Assembly: GCF_001425705.1 (NCBI RefSeq)
Contig: NZ_LMDC01000001.1
Coordinates: forward strand, 186,001 to 250,000
Direction of reading: 5' to 3'
Source of the DNA: Pelomonas sp. Root1217
GTDB lineage: Bacteria; Pseudomonadota; Gammaproteobacteria; Burkholderiales; Burkholderiaceae_C
Length of the DNA stretch: 64,000 bases
Shown: positions 37,189 to 47,462 of the stretch, one piece after another
Layout of the letters: every line of letters starts with the position of its first letter
How positions within the stretch are numbered: the first letter of the stretch is position 1
Made by a program: the position numbers and the translations under genes
The notes under the pieces: generated by a model
Database searches by the model: none
The model's input: the letters and a program-made list of their open reading frames with translations, nothing else
What the model was told of the DNA's origin: nothing

Positions 37189-37392
37189 ATGTCCCGCGCC
37201 ACCGATCATCTGCTGCGTCAGCACCTGGACAGTCTGGGCGTTCATCTGCGCCAGTGCCGCACGCTGTCAGACCGCAAGCAGCGCATGCTGTGCTCGCTGG
37301 AATTCCTGGACAGCGCCATCGGCGACCGGCTGTTCACGACCGTCGTCTTGGGTAGCGTCCTCATGGCCGCGTTGTTGAGCCTGGTCGTCTGA
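37189..37392 (+). CDS. Small membrane-anchored hypothetical protein
   Basis: The 67-residue product starts MSRATDHLLRQHLDSLGVHL after a strong Shine-Dalgarno (AGAGGAGG). It has an amphipathic N-terminal part and one C-terminal membrane segment (VVLGSVLMAALLSLVV). A rho-independent terminator follows 20 bp after the stop, so it is a complete single-gene unit. No family is recognised. Confidence 0.65.
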   Translation: MSRATDHLLRQHLDSLGVHLRQCRTLSDRKQRMLCSLEFLDSAIGDRLFTTVVLGSVLMAALLSLVV

Positions 37393-37412
37393 TCTTCCCC
37401 TGCTTCGCTGAG

Positions 37413-37441
37413 GCGGCCCCAGTCGGGGCCGCTTGCTTTTT
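37413..37441 (+). terminator. Rho-independent terminator after the small membrane protein
   Basis: GCGGCCCC (37413-37420) and GGGGCCGC (37425-37432) form an 8-bp stem with AGTC loop, followed by TTGCTTTTT. It ends the gene at 37189-37392. The ndvB stop lies 7 bp away on the other strand, so the stem could also stop converging transcription. Confidence 0.8.
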
Positions 37442-37447
37442 GGGCAT

Positions 37448-40400
37448 TCAGAACGCTGCCGCCGGTTCCGGTCTGCGGGCCGGCAAGGCATCGGTGACCG
37501 GCACCCAGAGCTGCAGGTCGCCTTCAACCTCTCCGAGCGCCAGCGTCGATCCGGGTACCAGGGTGCGGTAGCCACTTGGCGGCGCGATACCGGCGCCGGT
37601 CGGCGCACGCTGCAGCAGCATCTCGATGCGCCGGCCCTGATGCACCAGACGCAGCCGGGCCTGCGGCCAGTGTGGCGGCAGGCAGGGCTGCACGCGCAGC
37701 AGGCCATCGGCCAGCTTGACGCCGCATAGCGATTCGACCGCCGCGCGCAGCAGCCAGCCCGCGGCCCCCGTGTACCAGCTCCAGCCGCCTCGGCCCGCGT
37801 GCGGCGCGGCGGCCTCGATATCGCCGGCCACAGCGAAGGGTTCCAGCCCATAGGCCGCGCCATGGGCGCCGCGGTGGGCCGGGCTGATGGCCGTGAAGGC
37901 TGCCCAGGCGCGCTCGGCCTGGCCGAGCTTGGCGCTGGCCATCAGGGCCCAGGTGGCGGCGTGGTTGTACTGGCCACCGTTCTCGCGCACGCCGCCGGGG
38001 TAGGCCTGGATGTAGCCGGCCGGTGGCTGGTGGTCCTTCAGCGGCGGCCACAGCAGGCGCAGCAGGTGGGCATCGCGGTCGTGCAGCTCGCGCCAGGCGC
38101 TGTCCAGGGCCAGGCGGGCGCGGTCGGCCTCGGTGACGCCGGTCAGCACAGCCCAGGCCTGCACGATGAGGTCGATGCGGCATTCGCTGGCGTCGTGGGT
38201 GCCAAGGATGCTGCCGTCGTCGAACCAGCCGCGGCGGTACCAGCGGCCGTCCCAGGCCTCGGCGTCCAGGGCCTTGGCCAGCTTGTCGCGGGCCTGGCGC
38301 CAGCGCGCGGCACGGGCCTGCTCGCCGCGGGCGATGGCCAGCGGGTGCAGGGCGTCGATGACGGCGCACAGGAAGAAACCCATCCACACCGACTCGCCAC
38401 GGCCCTCGGCGCCGACGCGGTTCATGCCGTCGTTCCAGTCGCCGGTGCCGAACAGCGGCAGGCCATGGGCGCCGACGGGCAGGCTGACGTCGATGGAGCG
38501 CGCGGCGTGCTCGTAGATGCTCGCCTGCTCGTCGCTGACGGCCGGCACCTCGTAGATGTCCTCGGCGCCCTCGGGCACGGGGCGGCCCTGCAGGAAGGGC
38601 AGGATTTCGTCGGCCAGCGACGTGTCGGCGGTGCGTTCGACGTAGAGCGCCAGCGCCAGCGCCAGCCACAGCCGGTCGTCCGCGAAATGCGTGCGCACGC
38701 CGGCACCGGCCGGGTCATGCCACCAGTGCTGCACGTCGCCAGGCGGGAACTGGTGGGCCGCGTGGCGGCGGATCTGCGCGGCCAGTCGCTCGGGCGCGTG
38801 CTGCACCAGCGACATGGCGTCCTGCAGCTGGTCGCGGAAGCCGAAGGCGCCGCCGGCTTGGTAAAAGCCCGCGCGTGCCCAGATGCGGCAGCCGAGCACC
38901 TGGGCCGGCAGCCAATGGTTCACCAACGCGTCGAAGGCGGGGTCGGGCGTGGCCACCTGCACGGGCGCGCTCAAGGCCCGCCAGACCTCGCGCTGGGCGG
39001 CCAGGCGGCGCAGCGGGTCGGCCGTCCAGGCGCTGGCGGCCTGCTCGCGCGCGGCGGCCAGGCTCTGCGCATGGCCGAGCAGTACCGTGCCATGCCAGGC
39101 ATGGCCGGCCTCCAGGCGGATCGGCACCGCCAGCAGGGCGGCCGGGTCGGTGGCCGGGCCGGCCTGGCCGTCCAGCGCGTGCGGCATGACGAGGCGCCCT
39201 TCGTCGTCGAACAGCAGGCGCCGGTCGCCACTGGCTTCGATGGCGGCCGTCCAGGGGCGCGGGCGGTTCAGGTCGGGCGTGAAGCCGGCGTCCGCGGGCC
39301 AGGGCCACAGGGCCTGATCGCTGGAGAGGACCTCGATCTGGTCGGCCGTCGCATCGCCCTCGCGGGTCGGGCGCAGCGCCATCCAGGCCGTGTGGCCGCC
39401 GAAACCGTTGAGGCCATCGGCCTGCGTGGCAAGGGCCACCAGCGGGCCGTCGCCCTGCGGTGCTTCCAGCCGAGTCACGACGCTGCGGCGCGCGCTGCTG
39501 TCGGCGCCCAGCTGCCACTGCGCCGCAGCCAGCAGCCGCAGCAGCCGTGGCGGGCGGCCGGGCGCCGCGTGCAGCTCCACCTGGCATTGCTTGACGGCGG
39601 TTGTCGCGTCCACCGTCCAGCGCAGGCGCACCACCATGCCCGGCAGCTGGAAGGCCATGGCCGTGGCTCCCGGCAGGTGGGACACGCTCTGGTGCGGGCT
39701 GGCGCGGCCGAGCAGCCAGGCCTTGCCGCTGGACAGGCAGTGCAGGATCAGCCACTCACCGGGCGAGTCCAGCAGCGCGTCGTTCGACCAGGGCGTGATC
39801 TGGTGCAGCCGGCTGTTGCCGGCCCAGGCCATGCCGGCACCGCGCTCGGACACCTGGCAGCCGAAGTTCTCGTTGGCGATGACGTTGATCCAGGGCCGCG
39901 CCGGCTGGCTTTGCTCGGTGAGTTCGAAGCGGCAGGCACCGCTGTCGACCTCGAAGTCGCTGTCTGGCGCCTGGGCTCCGGGCGGGGCGGCGAGGCTGGA
40001 CACCAGCGTCGCGCCGGCGCCGCGCCGGGCCTTGGCGGCTTGCTCGTGGCTCTGCCCCAGGCGCTCGAGCTGCTGGGCCAGCGGCCGGCCATCGGCGAAC
40101 CAGCGCACGCGCGCCAGCAGGTTCAGTGCAAAGCGCGTGTCCGGCCCCACGGTCTCGTCCGACAGCACATGCACGCGGCAGCGCCCATGGGTCTGCTGCT
40201 CGGCGAGGGACCGCAACGCGCGCGACACCGGCGCCAGATAGGACGGCGGCTCGGCGTCCAGCACGACGACGTCCACCGGCAGCGGGCTACCCTGGGCCTG
40301 CAGCAGTGCACACAGCTCGCGCACCATGATGACGCCGGTGGGATCAGCCACGCGCATCAGGATGATGGGGTCGTCCCCCGAGATGCCATGGCGCCACAGC

Positions 40401-43400
40401 GCGTCGCGCTCGTAGCCCGTCTCGGGCAAGGGCAGGTTCTCGCGGGCGGCCTGCGAGGTCAGCAGGGTCTGCAGCATGAGGCCGGCCCGCCACGCGCCCG
40501 GCGCCAGGCTGGCGCCCTGCGTACGCACGCCGGCCATGGTGTGGGCCAGCGTCAGCGCTCGCTCGACCAGGGCCGGCTGACGCAGCTTGTCCAGTAGATG
40601 GCTGAGGGTCTGCGGCTCGCGGGCTGCGGCGGTGGCCAGCGTCAGCGTCACGCTGGCGCCGGGCGGCAGCTGCAGCACCAGATGCAGCAGCGAGATCGGG
40701 TCGTTGCCGGTGTCCAGCATGCCGGACGCGGTGTTCAGGCCGGCCACATCGGTGCCGAGCAGCGCTTGCACGCCGGCATGCGCAATGACACCGCCGGGCT
40801 GGCCGGGCATGCCGCCGCGGGCCAGCCAATGGGCGCGGTCGGCGCCGGCTCGCACGCGGTCCAGCCGCGCGCCGCCCTCCAGCTCCACGCCCACCAGAGC
40901 ATGCACCGCATGCAGGGCCGCCTCGTTGGGGCTGCGCGGCAGGCGCTGCCAGTTCAGGGCCTGCTGGCCGGGCTCCCAGCGCGCCTGCAGGAAGAGCTTG
41001 CCGAAAGCCGGATGGGCCAGGTCGGCCTTGGCCGGGGCCAGCACGGGCTCGAAGCTGGACACCAGCGCCAGGCGGCGCGGCCGGTGGGCCAGGTTGCGCA
41101 GCGTGATGCGGCGCAGCTCGACGTCGTCCTCGACGGCCACCCAGGCCTCGGTGTGCGCGTGCAGTTCCTCGCCCTCGGCGGTGAACTGCGCGCTGGCCGG
41201 ATGAAGGCGACAGCCATAGCGCCACTGCGGGCCGGGCGTGGGCCGCAGCGTGAGCGAACGCCACGGGCTGGACTCGGGCGCGCCATTCCAGTGCAGGTCC
41301 AGATCGCGCAGATGCAGGTGGTGGCCGAGCAGGTCCTGCGGCAGGTCATCGCGCCAGCGGCTCACCAGCACCAGTGAGCCCGGCTCGCCCCAGACCAGCG
41401 TGCCGCCACCGTGCTCGCGAACCATCGCGCTCAGCCGGCCATGGCCCAGCCAGGCAGTGGCGGGCAGGGCGCGGCCATGCAGCTCGGGCACGACCAGCGA
41501 GATGCGGGCGCGGCGCGGTGCGCTGCGGGTCGGCTGTGGCGGTGGTTCGCGCAATGGCGCCACCTTGTGCGGGGCGCGCTCGTGCAGCAGCCAGCGTACC
41601 GCGCACAGCCGCGGCTCGGCGTCGGCCCAGCGCTGCGGCGCGCCGCCGCACAGCACCTCGGTCAGTGCGACGAGGGACATGCCGTGGTGGTGGGCCATCG
41701 TCGTGCCGATGCGCTGGAAGCGACGCCCTTGCTGGGGTGCGTCGCTGGTGGCTTCGGGCTGGCGGCCGACGGTGTAGTCCAGCGCCTCCATGAAGCCGCC
41801 CTCGTGGCGGGCTCCCAGCGCCTGCAGTGCACGCAGGTTGGCGACGGCTGCGCGCGGCATCACCATGGTTGCCATCAGGCTGGCATAGGGCGCGATGACG
41901 ATCTCTTCCATCGGCGTGTCGCGCAGCGCCAGGCTGGCCACGCCCTGCGGGCCGTACTGGTAGGCCAGGCTGTGGTCGCGCTTGGCATAGGCGCTCTCGG
42001 ACACGCCCCACGGCAGGCCGGCCGCGCGCCCGGCGCGGATCTGCTCCATGACGGCCGCGCGGGCGGCGTCCGCCAGCGCGCTGCCGGTGGGCTCGTCCAG
42101 CACCAGCGAGGGCATCAGCATCTCGAACATCGAGCCCGACCAGCTCTTCAACCCCGTGACGCGCCCGCGCGAGAAGAAGGGCCGGCCCAGCGCGCCCCAA
42201 TGCGCCGGTGGGATGTCGCCCTTGGCGATGGCCACGAGGCTGGCCAGGCGGGCCTCGGAGGCGAGCAAGTCGTAGTGGTTCTGGTCCAGCCTTTCGGTGC
42301 CGGGCTCGGACCCCTGCGCCGCGATGGCGCCGATGTGCAGCAGGCGGCGCTGCGGGTCGTAGAGCCAGCTGAAGTCATGGGCCAGCGCGAGGGCGCGGGC
42401 CCGCGTGGCGACGGCGTTCAGCGCCTCGGCCACGGCCGGCGGCGGCGGCATGCCCTCGCCACCGCGCGCAAAGCCCTCGCAGGCCGCTGCGACGACGAGC
42501 AGGTGGGCGCAGAGGTTGCCGCTGTCCACGCTGGAGATGTAGGGCGGCTCCAGCACGGCCAGGCGCTGGGTGTCAATCCAGTTGTAGAAATGGCCGCGGT
42601 GGCGGGGCAGCTTGTCGAGCGTATCCAGCGTGCGGCCGATGCGCTCGGCCAGGCCGACGTCATGCAGCCAGCCGAACTCGCGCGCGCAGCAGGCCGACAG
42701 CAGGTACAGGCCGATATTGGTGGGCGACGTGCGGTGGGCGACGGCGATGTCGGGGTCGAACTGCACGTTGTCCGGCGGCAGGTCGTTGTCATCCTTCGTG
42801 ACCCAGCGCTCGAACCAGCGCCAGGTGTCGCGGGCGACGCTGAGCAGGTACTGGCGCTCATCGTCGGTGATGGCCTCGCGGCGCGGCCGGGCGCGCGGCC
42901 GGCTGGCCAGGCCTATCCACAGCGGCGTCAGGGCCCAGGCCAGCAGCAGCGGCAGGGCTTGGTCCCAATCGACCTGACGGCCGATCAGGGCAGGCGTCAT
43001 CAGCAGCAGGGCCAGCGCGCCGGTGGCGAAGGTCACATGCTTGTGCTGGCGCCACAGCGAGCGCCAGTCGGTGCGCGCGGCGGCTTCCGCTGCGTCGGCG
43101 GTGGTCCATTCCAGCAGATGTTGGTGGCTGACACGCTGACGCCACAGCGCGCGCACGATGGCGTCGATGCTGAGCCAGCTTGCCGACGGCAGCAATGCGA
43201 TGTGCCAGACGACGCCACCGACGGCGCGCCCGAGTTCGGTTGCCGCCTGCCGGTAAAAGCGCGGCAGGGAGATGCGGTCGCCCGACGGCGCGCAGGCGGC
43301 CAGGGCGCCCATCAACGGCCCGGCGCCGAAGGTGGCGGCCACCAACCCGAGCGCCCACGCCGGTGCCAGGCCCAGGCCCATCCACGACGCGACCAGCAGC

Positions 43401-45949
43401 AGCAGGGCGGCCGGAGCGACGAGCGAGCGGCGCAGGTTGTCCAGCATCTTCCAGATGTGGATGCCGTGCAGGCCCCACCGGCGCGGGTGGCCGAGGAAGG
43501 GCAGCAGCTGCCAGTCGCCGCGCGTCCAGCGGTGGATGCGCGAGGCCGCCACGTCGGCATGCATGGGCGCAGGCTCCACCAGCACCACGTCGCTGACGCC
43601 GGCGCAGCGCATCAGCGAACCCTCCAGCAGGTCATGGCTGAGCACCTGGCCCTCGGGGAAGCGATGGGCCAGCACCTGCGCTGCGGCCTGCACGTCGATC
43701 AGCCCCTTGCCGGTGGCGCTGCCTTCGTCGAACAGATCCTGGTAGACCTCGGAGCTGGCAGCGCTGTAGGGGTCCAGCCCCGGCTGGCCTGCGAACAGGC
43801 TGTGGAACCAGGTGCCATGCACCGTGGAGCTGCCGGCGGCGGTAGCCAGCGGTGTGGCCACGCGCGGCTGCAGCATGCCGTGGCCGCGCACGACGGTGAC
43901 GGCACCGCTGGCCGTGCGGCTCAACCGTGGGCGGTTCAGCGGGTGGGCGGCGATGGCAACCAGCTCACGCAGCGCACCGGGGGGCAGGGCGTTGTCGGCA
44001 TCCAGCGTGATGATGTGGCGGATGCCCGGCGCGGGCGTGGACAGTTCGCCCAGGTCGACAAAGCGGTCGGGCAGCAGCTCGGGGGGCTGGCCGGCCAGCA
44101 GGGCGGCCAATGCCTCGGTCTTGCCGCGCTTGCGCTCCCAGCCGATCCAGCGCTGTTCCGTCTCGCTCCAGCGCCGCTCGCGGTGCAGCAGCAGGAAACG
44201 CGGGCGGCCCTCGCAGGCCGTGCCGTGACGCTGGTTCAACGCCTCGATGCCGGCGCGCGCCTGGGCAAGCAGGGCCGCATCTTGCGGCAGGTGCTCGGCC
44301 TTGGCATCGCTAAAGTCGCTGAGCAGCGCGAATTGCGCTTCGTCTTCCAGATTGGCCAGGTGGTGGCGCTCCAGCTGGGCGAGCAGGGTCGCAATGCCCT
44401 TGGGCCGCGTCAGCATGCAGGGAATGACAACGATGCTGCGCGCCCCGGCCGGAATGCCGTGATGCCAGGTCAGGCGCGGCAGCTGCGCCGGCGCTACCGA
44501 CTCGCTGATGAGGCGGTTGGCCAGCGCGACCACCGCCTCGCTGGCCGGCAGCAGCGACAGCAGCACGGCGGCCACGACCATGGGCCAGCCGACACCCGGA
44601 GGCAGGCCCAGCAGCAGCAGTGTCAGCTCGGCCAGGATCAGCAACCCTGCCAGGCTGGTCAGATAGAGGGCGGCGCGGTGGCGGCGCAGCCCGGCGATGA
44701 AGCGCTCGCCGGCGGTAGGCTTGAGGCGCAGTTCGCTCAGCAGGCGTTCGCGGCCGGGGCCGGCCAGCCAGTACAGCGGCGCCCGCTCCTCGGCGTCCTC
44801 GGCCCAGGCGGAGTCGTTGCAGAGCAGGCGCAGCACCTGGGCCACGTCGGCCTCGGGCACGTTATGGCGCTCGGTCAACGCCTCGATGGCATGCATGGCC
44901 ATGTCGCGCGTGGCCTCGTGCTCCTGGCGGTAGACGTCGATGCGGCCCAGGGCGCGCAGCGTCGGGTGCACGGCCTCGAACAATCCAGCCCAGTTGGCCG
45001 CGCCGAGGTTGCGCAGGCTGCCAATGGCGTTGCGAATGCTCTGGTGGTCGGCCGCGCTCTCGGCCTGCTCGCTGGCCTGCGCAGCGGCCGGGTCGGGCAG
45101 CACCTCGGTCAGCCAGACCTGCACGGCGGCCCAGGACGAGTCATCGGGGTCACGCTGCTCGGCTTGGCCCAGGGCGCGGTCGGTCAGCCGTTCGTGCAGG
45201 CGCAGGGCCAGGGCTGTGATGGCGGGGTCGCGCGGCCAGGCTGATTGCCATTGCCGCAGCTGGTTGCGCACCGCTGCCGCGTTCAGCTGCGGCAGCGCCT
45301 CGAACAGGTGCTGGGCGGCGCGGCGTGCCAGATGACGCCAGGCGGCGCGCTCGGCCAGCCGGCGCAGGTTCTCCACAAGCACGACGCGCAGTGTGGACGG
45401 CAGGGCCCACAGCTCGCGCAATGTCAGCGCCTCGGCCTCGTGGTGGCCGGCCAGGAAGTGGTGCAGCAGGGCCAGGTCCAGCGAGCTGTCGGCGTGGGCT
45501 ACCCAGGCCCAGGCGACGCCGTAGATGCGTGGCAGGCCCTGCAGCGGCTCGTCGGCCAGCCGTGGCAGGCGCTGGAAGTAGCTGCGTGGCAGGTCGTGCA
45601 GCACCTCGTCGAGCTGCTGCTGCACGATGCGGGCGTTGTCCAGCAGCCAGGCGTGGGCGGGGTCGATGTCGGCCTGCAGGCCTTCCTCGGACAGCACGCC
45701 CAGCGCGGCGGCCCAGACCTGAAGGTTGCTGCGCAGACGCGGCGAGAAGGGGCGGGGCTGCTGCCGCGGGTCGTCTACCCGCTGCGCGGCGGCCAGGCTG
45801 CGGCCATGTTCGGCGAAGCGATCGGCACCGAACTGCACGGCACGCACCGGAGCGGCGGCGGCTTCGGCGCCGCCGGCCAGGCGCAGGAAGGCTTGGGCAG
45901 CGCCCGGGGGCGTCAGGTCATGCGGCGGGTGTTGCGGGGGTGCGGACAT
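37448..45949 (-). CDS. ndvB: Cyclic beta-1,2-glucan synthase NdvB
   Basis: At 2833 residues this is the largest gene in the window and matches the usual ~2800-2900 of NdvB/Cgs. Membrane segments flank a GT84 glycosyltransferase domain, with LDADNALP near residue 650. A glycoamylase-like domain follows (LKSWSGSMFEMLMPSLVL near 1270). The C-terminal GH94 phosphorylase part carries the GTGDWNDGMNRVG motif near 2500. The enzyme uses UDP-glucose to build, elongate and cyclise periplasmic beta-1,2-glucans needed for osmotic adaptation and host interaction. ATG 45949 (MSAPPQHPPHDL) is chosen over one 42 bases upstream. Confidence 0.95.
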   Translation of the reverse strand: MSAPPQHPPHDLTPPGAAQAFLRLAGGAEAAAAPVRAVQFGADRFAEHGRSLAAAQRVDDPRQQPRPFSPRLRSNLQVWAAALGVLSEEGLQADIDPAHAWLLDNARIVQQQLDEVLHDLPRSYFQRLPRLADEPLQGLPRIYGVAWAWVAHADSSLDLALLHHFLAGHHEAEALTLRELWALPSTLRVVLVENLRRLAERAAWRHLARRAAQHLFEALPQLNAAAVRNQLRQWQSAWPRDPAITALALRLHERLTDRALGQAEQRDPDDSSWAAVQVWLTEVLPDPAAAQASEQAESAADHQSIRNAIGSLRNLGAANWAGLFEAVHPTLRALGRIDVYRQEHEATRDMAMHAIEALTERHNVPEADVAQVLRLLCNDSAWAEDAEERAPLYWLAGPGRERLLSELRLKPTAGERFIAGLRRHRAALYLTSLAGLLILAELTLLLLGLPPGVGWPMVVAAVLLSLLPASEAVVALANRLISESVAPAQLPRLTWHHGIPAGARSIVVIPCMLTRPKGIATLLAQLERHHLANLEDEAQFALLSDFSDAKAEHLPQDAALLAQARAGIEALNQRHGTACEGRPRFLLLHRERRWSETEQRWIGWERKRGKTEALAALLAGQPPELLPDRFVDLGELSTPAPGIRHIITLDADNALPPGALRELVAIAAHPLNRPRLSRTASGAVTVVRGHGMLQPRVATPLATAAGSSTVHGTWFHSLFAGQPGLDPYSAASSEVYQDLFDEGSATGKGLIDVQAAAQVLAHRFPEGQVLSHDLLEGSLMRCAGVSDVVLVEPAPMHADVAASRIHRWTRGDWQLLPFLGHPRRWGLHGIHIWKMLDNLRRSLVAPAALLLLVASWMGLGLAPAWALGLVAATFGAGPLMGALAACAPSGDRISLPRFYRQAATELGRAVGGVVWHIALLPSASWLSIDAIVRALWRQRVSHQHLLEWTTADAAEAAARTDWRSLWRQHKHVTFATGALALLLMTPALIGRQVDWDQALPLLLAWALTPLWIGLASRPRARPRREAITDDERQYLLSVARDTWRWFERWVTKDDNDLPPDNVQFDPDIAVAHRTSPTNIGLYLLSACCAREFGWLHDVGLAERIGRTLDTLDKLPRHRGHFYNWIDTQRLAVLEPPYISSVDSGNLCAHLLVVAAACEGFARGGEGMPPPPAVAEALNAVATRARALALAHDFSWLYDPQRRLLHIGAIAAQGSEPGTERLDQNHYDLLASEARLASLVAIAKGDIPPAHWGALGRPFFSRGRVTGLKSWSGSMFEMLMPSLVLDEPTGSALADAARAAVMEQIRAGRAAGLPWGVSESAYAKRDHSLAYQYGPQGVASLALRDTPMEEIVIAPYASLMATMVMPRAAVANLRALQALGARHEGGFMEALDYTVGRQPEATSDAPQQGRRFQRIGTTMAHHHGMSLVALTEVLCGGAPQRWADAEPRLCAVRWLLHERAPHKVAPLREPPPQPTRSAPRRARISLVVPELHGRALPATAWLGHGRLSAMVREHGGGTLVWGEPGSLVLVSRWRDDLPQDLLGHHLHLRDLDLHWNGAPESSPWRSLTLRPTPGPQWRYGCRLHPASAQFTAEGEELHAHTEAWVAVEDDVELRRITLRNLAHRPRRLALVSSFEPVLAPAKADLAHPAFGKLFLQARWEPGQQALNWQRLPRSPNEAALHAVHALVGVELEGGARLDRVRAGADRAHWLARGGMPGQPGGVIAHAGVQALLGTDVAGLNTASGMLDTGNDPISLLHLVLQLPPGASVTLTLATAAAREPQTLSHLLDKLRQPALVERALTLAHTMAGVRTQGASLAPGAWRAGLMLQTLLTSQAARENLPLPETGYERDALWRHGISGDDPIILMRVADPTGVIMVRELCALLQAQGSPLPVDVVVLDAEPPSYLAPVSRALRSLAEQQTHGRCRVHVLSDETVGPDTRFALNLLARVRWFADGRPLAQQLERLGQSHEQAAKARRGAGATLVSSLAAPPGAQAPDSDFEVDSGACRFELTEQSQPARPWINVIANENFGCQVSERGAGMAWAGNSRLHQITPWSNDALLDSPGEWLILHCLSSGKAWLLGRASPHQSVSHLPGATAMAFQLPGMVVRLRWTVDATTAVKQCQVELHAAPGRPPRLLRLLAAAQWQLGADSSARRSVVTRLEAPQGDGPLVALATQADGLNGFGGHTAWMALRPTREGDATADQIEVLSSDQALWPWPADAGFTPDLNRPRPWTAAIEASGDRRLLFDDEGRLVMPHALDGQAGPATDPAALLAVPIRLEAGHAWHGTVLLGHAQSLAAAREQAASAWTADPLRRLAAQREVWRALSAPVQVATPDPAFDALVNHWLPAQVLGCRIWARAGFYQAGGAFGFRDQLQDAMSLVQHAPERLAAQIRRHAAHQFPPGDVQHWWHDPAGAGVRTHFADDRLWLALALALYVERTADTSLADEILPFLQGRPVPEGAEDIYEVPAVSDEQASIYEHAARSIDVSLPVGAHGLPLFGTGDWNDGMNRVGAEGRGESVWMGFFLCAVIDALHPLAIARGEQARAARWRQARDKLAKALDAEAWDGRWYRRGWFDDGSILGTHDASECRIDLIVQAWAVLTGVTEADRARLALDSAWRELHDRDAHLLRLLWPPLKDHQPPAGYIQAYPGGVRENGGQYNHAATWALMASAKLGQAERAWAAFTAISPAHRGAHGAAYGLEPFAVAGDIEAAAPHAGRGGWSWYTGAAGWLLRAAVESLCGVKLADGLLRVQPCLPPHWPQARLRLVHQGRRIEMLLQRAPTGAGIAPPSGYRTLVPGSTLALGEVEGDLQLWVPVTDALPARRPEPAAAF

Positions 45950-46120
45950 GGTCCGACTTTGGGTGCCGGCGCGCCGGCGGCACAGCAGCATGGGTCGCGT
46001 GTCTCTGTCAGCGCAGTCCTACGTGTCCCCCATGAAAAACGATGGTTCTGCCGCATAGTGGAAAGGTCGCAGCTTTGTCAGCTCGGACAGGCCGTTTTGG
46101 GCCGGCCGGCCCAAGTCGGC

Positions 46121-46459
46121 TCAGGCTTCGCTGCGCAGGCGCGCGGCCAGTTCGACGTAGGCCGGTTCGACGGGCATGGGCCTGGCGTCCGCCAAGTGCG
46201 CCCGCAAGACGCGCTTGAGCGTCTCCGGCTGCGGCGTCAGCGGCCCGGCGAAGCGGATGTGCTCGCCGTCGGCGATCAGCAGCGTCGGGAAGGTCTCGAT
46301 GTCCAGGTTGCCGATGAGTTCGGCCTCATCCTCGATGTCGATCCAACGTACGTGCAGGCCGGCCTGCGGCAGCTCGGCGCAGGCGGCTTCGAAAACTTCT
46401 TGGTAGGACTCGCAGGTACGGCACCAGGCGGCGCAAAGGCAGGCGATGTGAAGCGGCAT
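46121..46459 (-). CDS. Thioredoxin-fold protein
   Basis: The 112-residue protein has a CxxC active site in CAAWCRTCESYQ near the N-terminus and ends its fold with ETFPTLLIADGE, the cis-Pro loop of thioredoxins. No signal peptide is visible, so it is probably cytoplasmic. ATG 46459 brings the active site to the position usual for short thioredoxin-like proteins. It lies upstream of ndvB on the same strand but 171 bp away. Confidence 0.8.
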   Translation of the reverse strand: MPLHIACLCAAWCRTCESYQEVFEAACAELPQAGLHVRWIDIEDEAELIGNLDIETFPTLLIADGEHIRFAGPLTPQPETLKRVLRAHLADARPMPVEPAYVELAARLRSEA

Positions 46460-46548
46460 GGGCCAACATGGTGCCATGGCGGGACGACGGGCTGCCGTCG
46501 TGCTGGAATTCGACAGACTATGCTGCCCTCAACCCCTGGAGACATCGG

Positions 46549-46797
46549 ATGCACAACAACACGCTCCAACCCGCGTTCCTGAGTTCGCTGATGACAGCCG
46601 GAGCGAACCTCGAGTTGTCCTACAACGACCTGGCGCCTCATGCCAACGACAGGATGACGGCGGCGTTGGCGCTGGCCAAGCACGCCCGAGAAACTCAAAG
46701 ACATGTCAGATTCGTCGGCATCAGTGCGGGCACGTCGGGCATCAAGCACTTGGCCGAGGAAGGTGAGGGTCACGTCACCTTCTCGCTCGTGTATTGA
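46549..46797 (+). CDS. Small hypothetical protein
   Basis: The 82-residue product begins MHNNTLQPAFLSSLMTAGAN and contains a helix-rich middle and a Gly/Ser/Thr-containing C-terminal part (FVGISAGTSGIKHL). No family, signal peptide or membrane segment is recognised. It converges on a truncated LysR gene whose stop is four bases away. A longer frame is open upstream, but its residues look non-coding. Confidence 0.45.
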   Translation: MHNNTLQPAFLSSLMTAGANLELSYNDLAPHANDRMTAALALAKHARETQRHVRFVGISAGTSGIKHLAEEGEGHVTFSLVY

Positions 46798-46800
46798 TCG

Positions 46801-47436
46801 TCAGTCGAGCGCAGCCAGGGCCTGGCGCCGCCAGCGCCGGCTTTCGGCCGTTGCCCATTGCGCGAAGGCATGCAGCTCGGACGAGCCTTCCCGGTCGACC
46901 CGTCGGCAGAGGTAGAAGCCGCGCCCGGACGACACCCAGCCGCTGAACGGCACGACCAGCTGCCCGGCAGCCAGCTCCCTTTCGATGAGGCAGAGCTGCA
47001 CGACCGCGATGCCCATGTCGGCGACGACAGCCTCGATCAGTGCGGCGGCCAGGTCGAACCCCGAGCCCAACGAGAGCTGGCCGGCCTGCATGCCCTGGGC
47101 CTTGAGCCAGAGCGCCCAGTCGCCGGGATGGGCGCTGTGATGCAGCAGCGGGTGCTGCAGGATGTCCTGCGGCCGGACCAACCGGGCGGCGCGCGCCGGA
47201 CGGCACACGGGCACCAGTTCACGCCCCAGCAGGTATTGCGCGACGACGCCTTCGGGCCAGTGGCTGTGTGCGCTCAGCTTGGGGTTGATCCAGCAGTCGA
47301 CGTCATCGCGCTCAAAGCGGTCGTCGTGGCGCCAGCGGCGGAACTCGACCTTGAGCTGTGGATGCTGCGCCTGCAACGCCGGTTGCCGCGGTACCAGCGC
47401 ATACAACGAGGGCACGGGTGCCAGCGCAGTGACGGG
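46801..47436 (-). pseudogene. LysR-family regulator remnant, 5' part missing
   Basis: About 210 codons match only the effector-binding half of a LysR regulator (LVPRQPALQAQHPQL, then DDVDCWINPK and QYLLGRELVPVC, to the normal C-terminus). The ~90-residue helix-turn-helix and linker are absent. Upstream of about 47436 the frame loses LysR character and meets the truncated M20 peptidase gene on the other strand. A GTG at 47415 could start a shortened protein, but without DNA-binding domain it should not act as a regulator. Confidence 0.75.
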
Positions 47437-47462
47437 CCGGCCGGGGCCGCCTGCACGGGAAC

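Noticed and set aside
41411-45244. A 1277-codon open frame opposite ndvB, and similar long frames at 37799-40597 and 6409-8640
   Set aside because: They are antisense to well-recognised proteins, are rich in Arg/Gln/His/Ala as expected from reading GC-rich codons backwards, and show no domain. They are by-products of high G+C.
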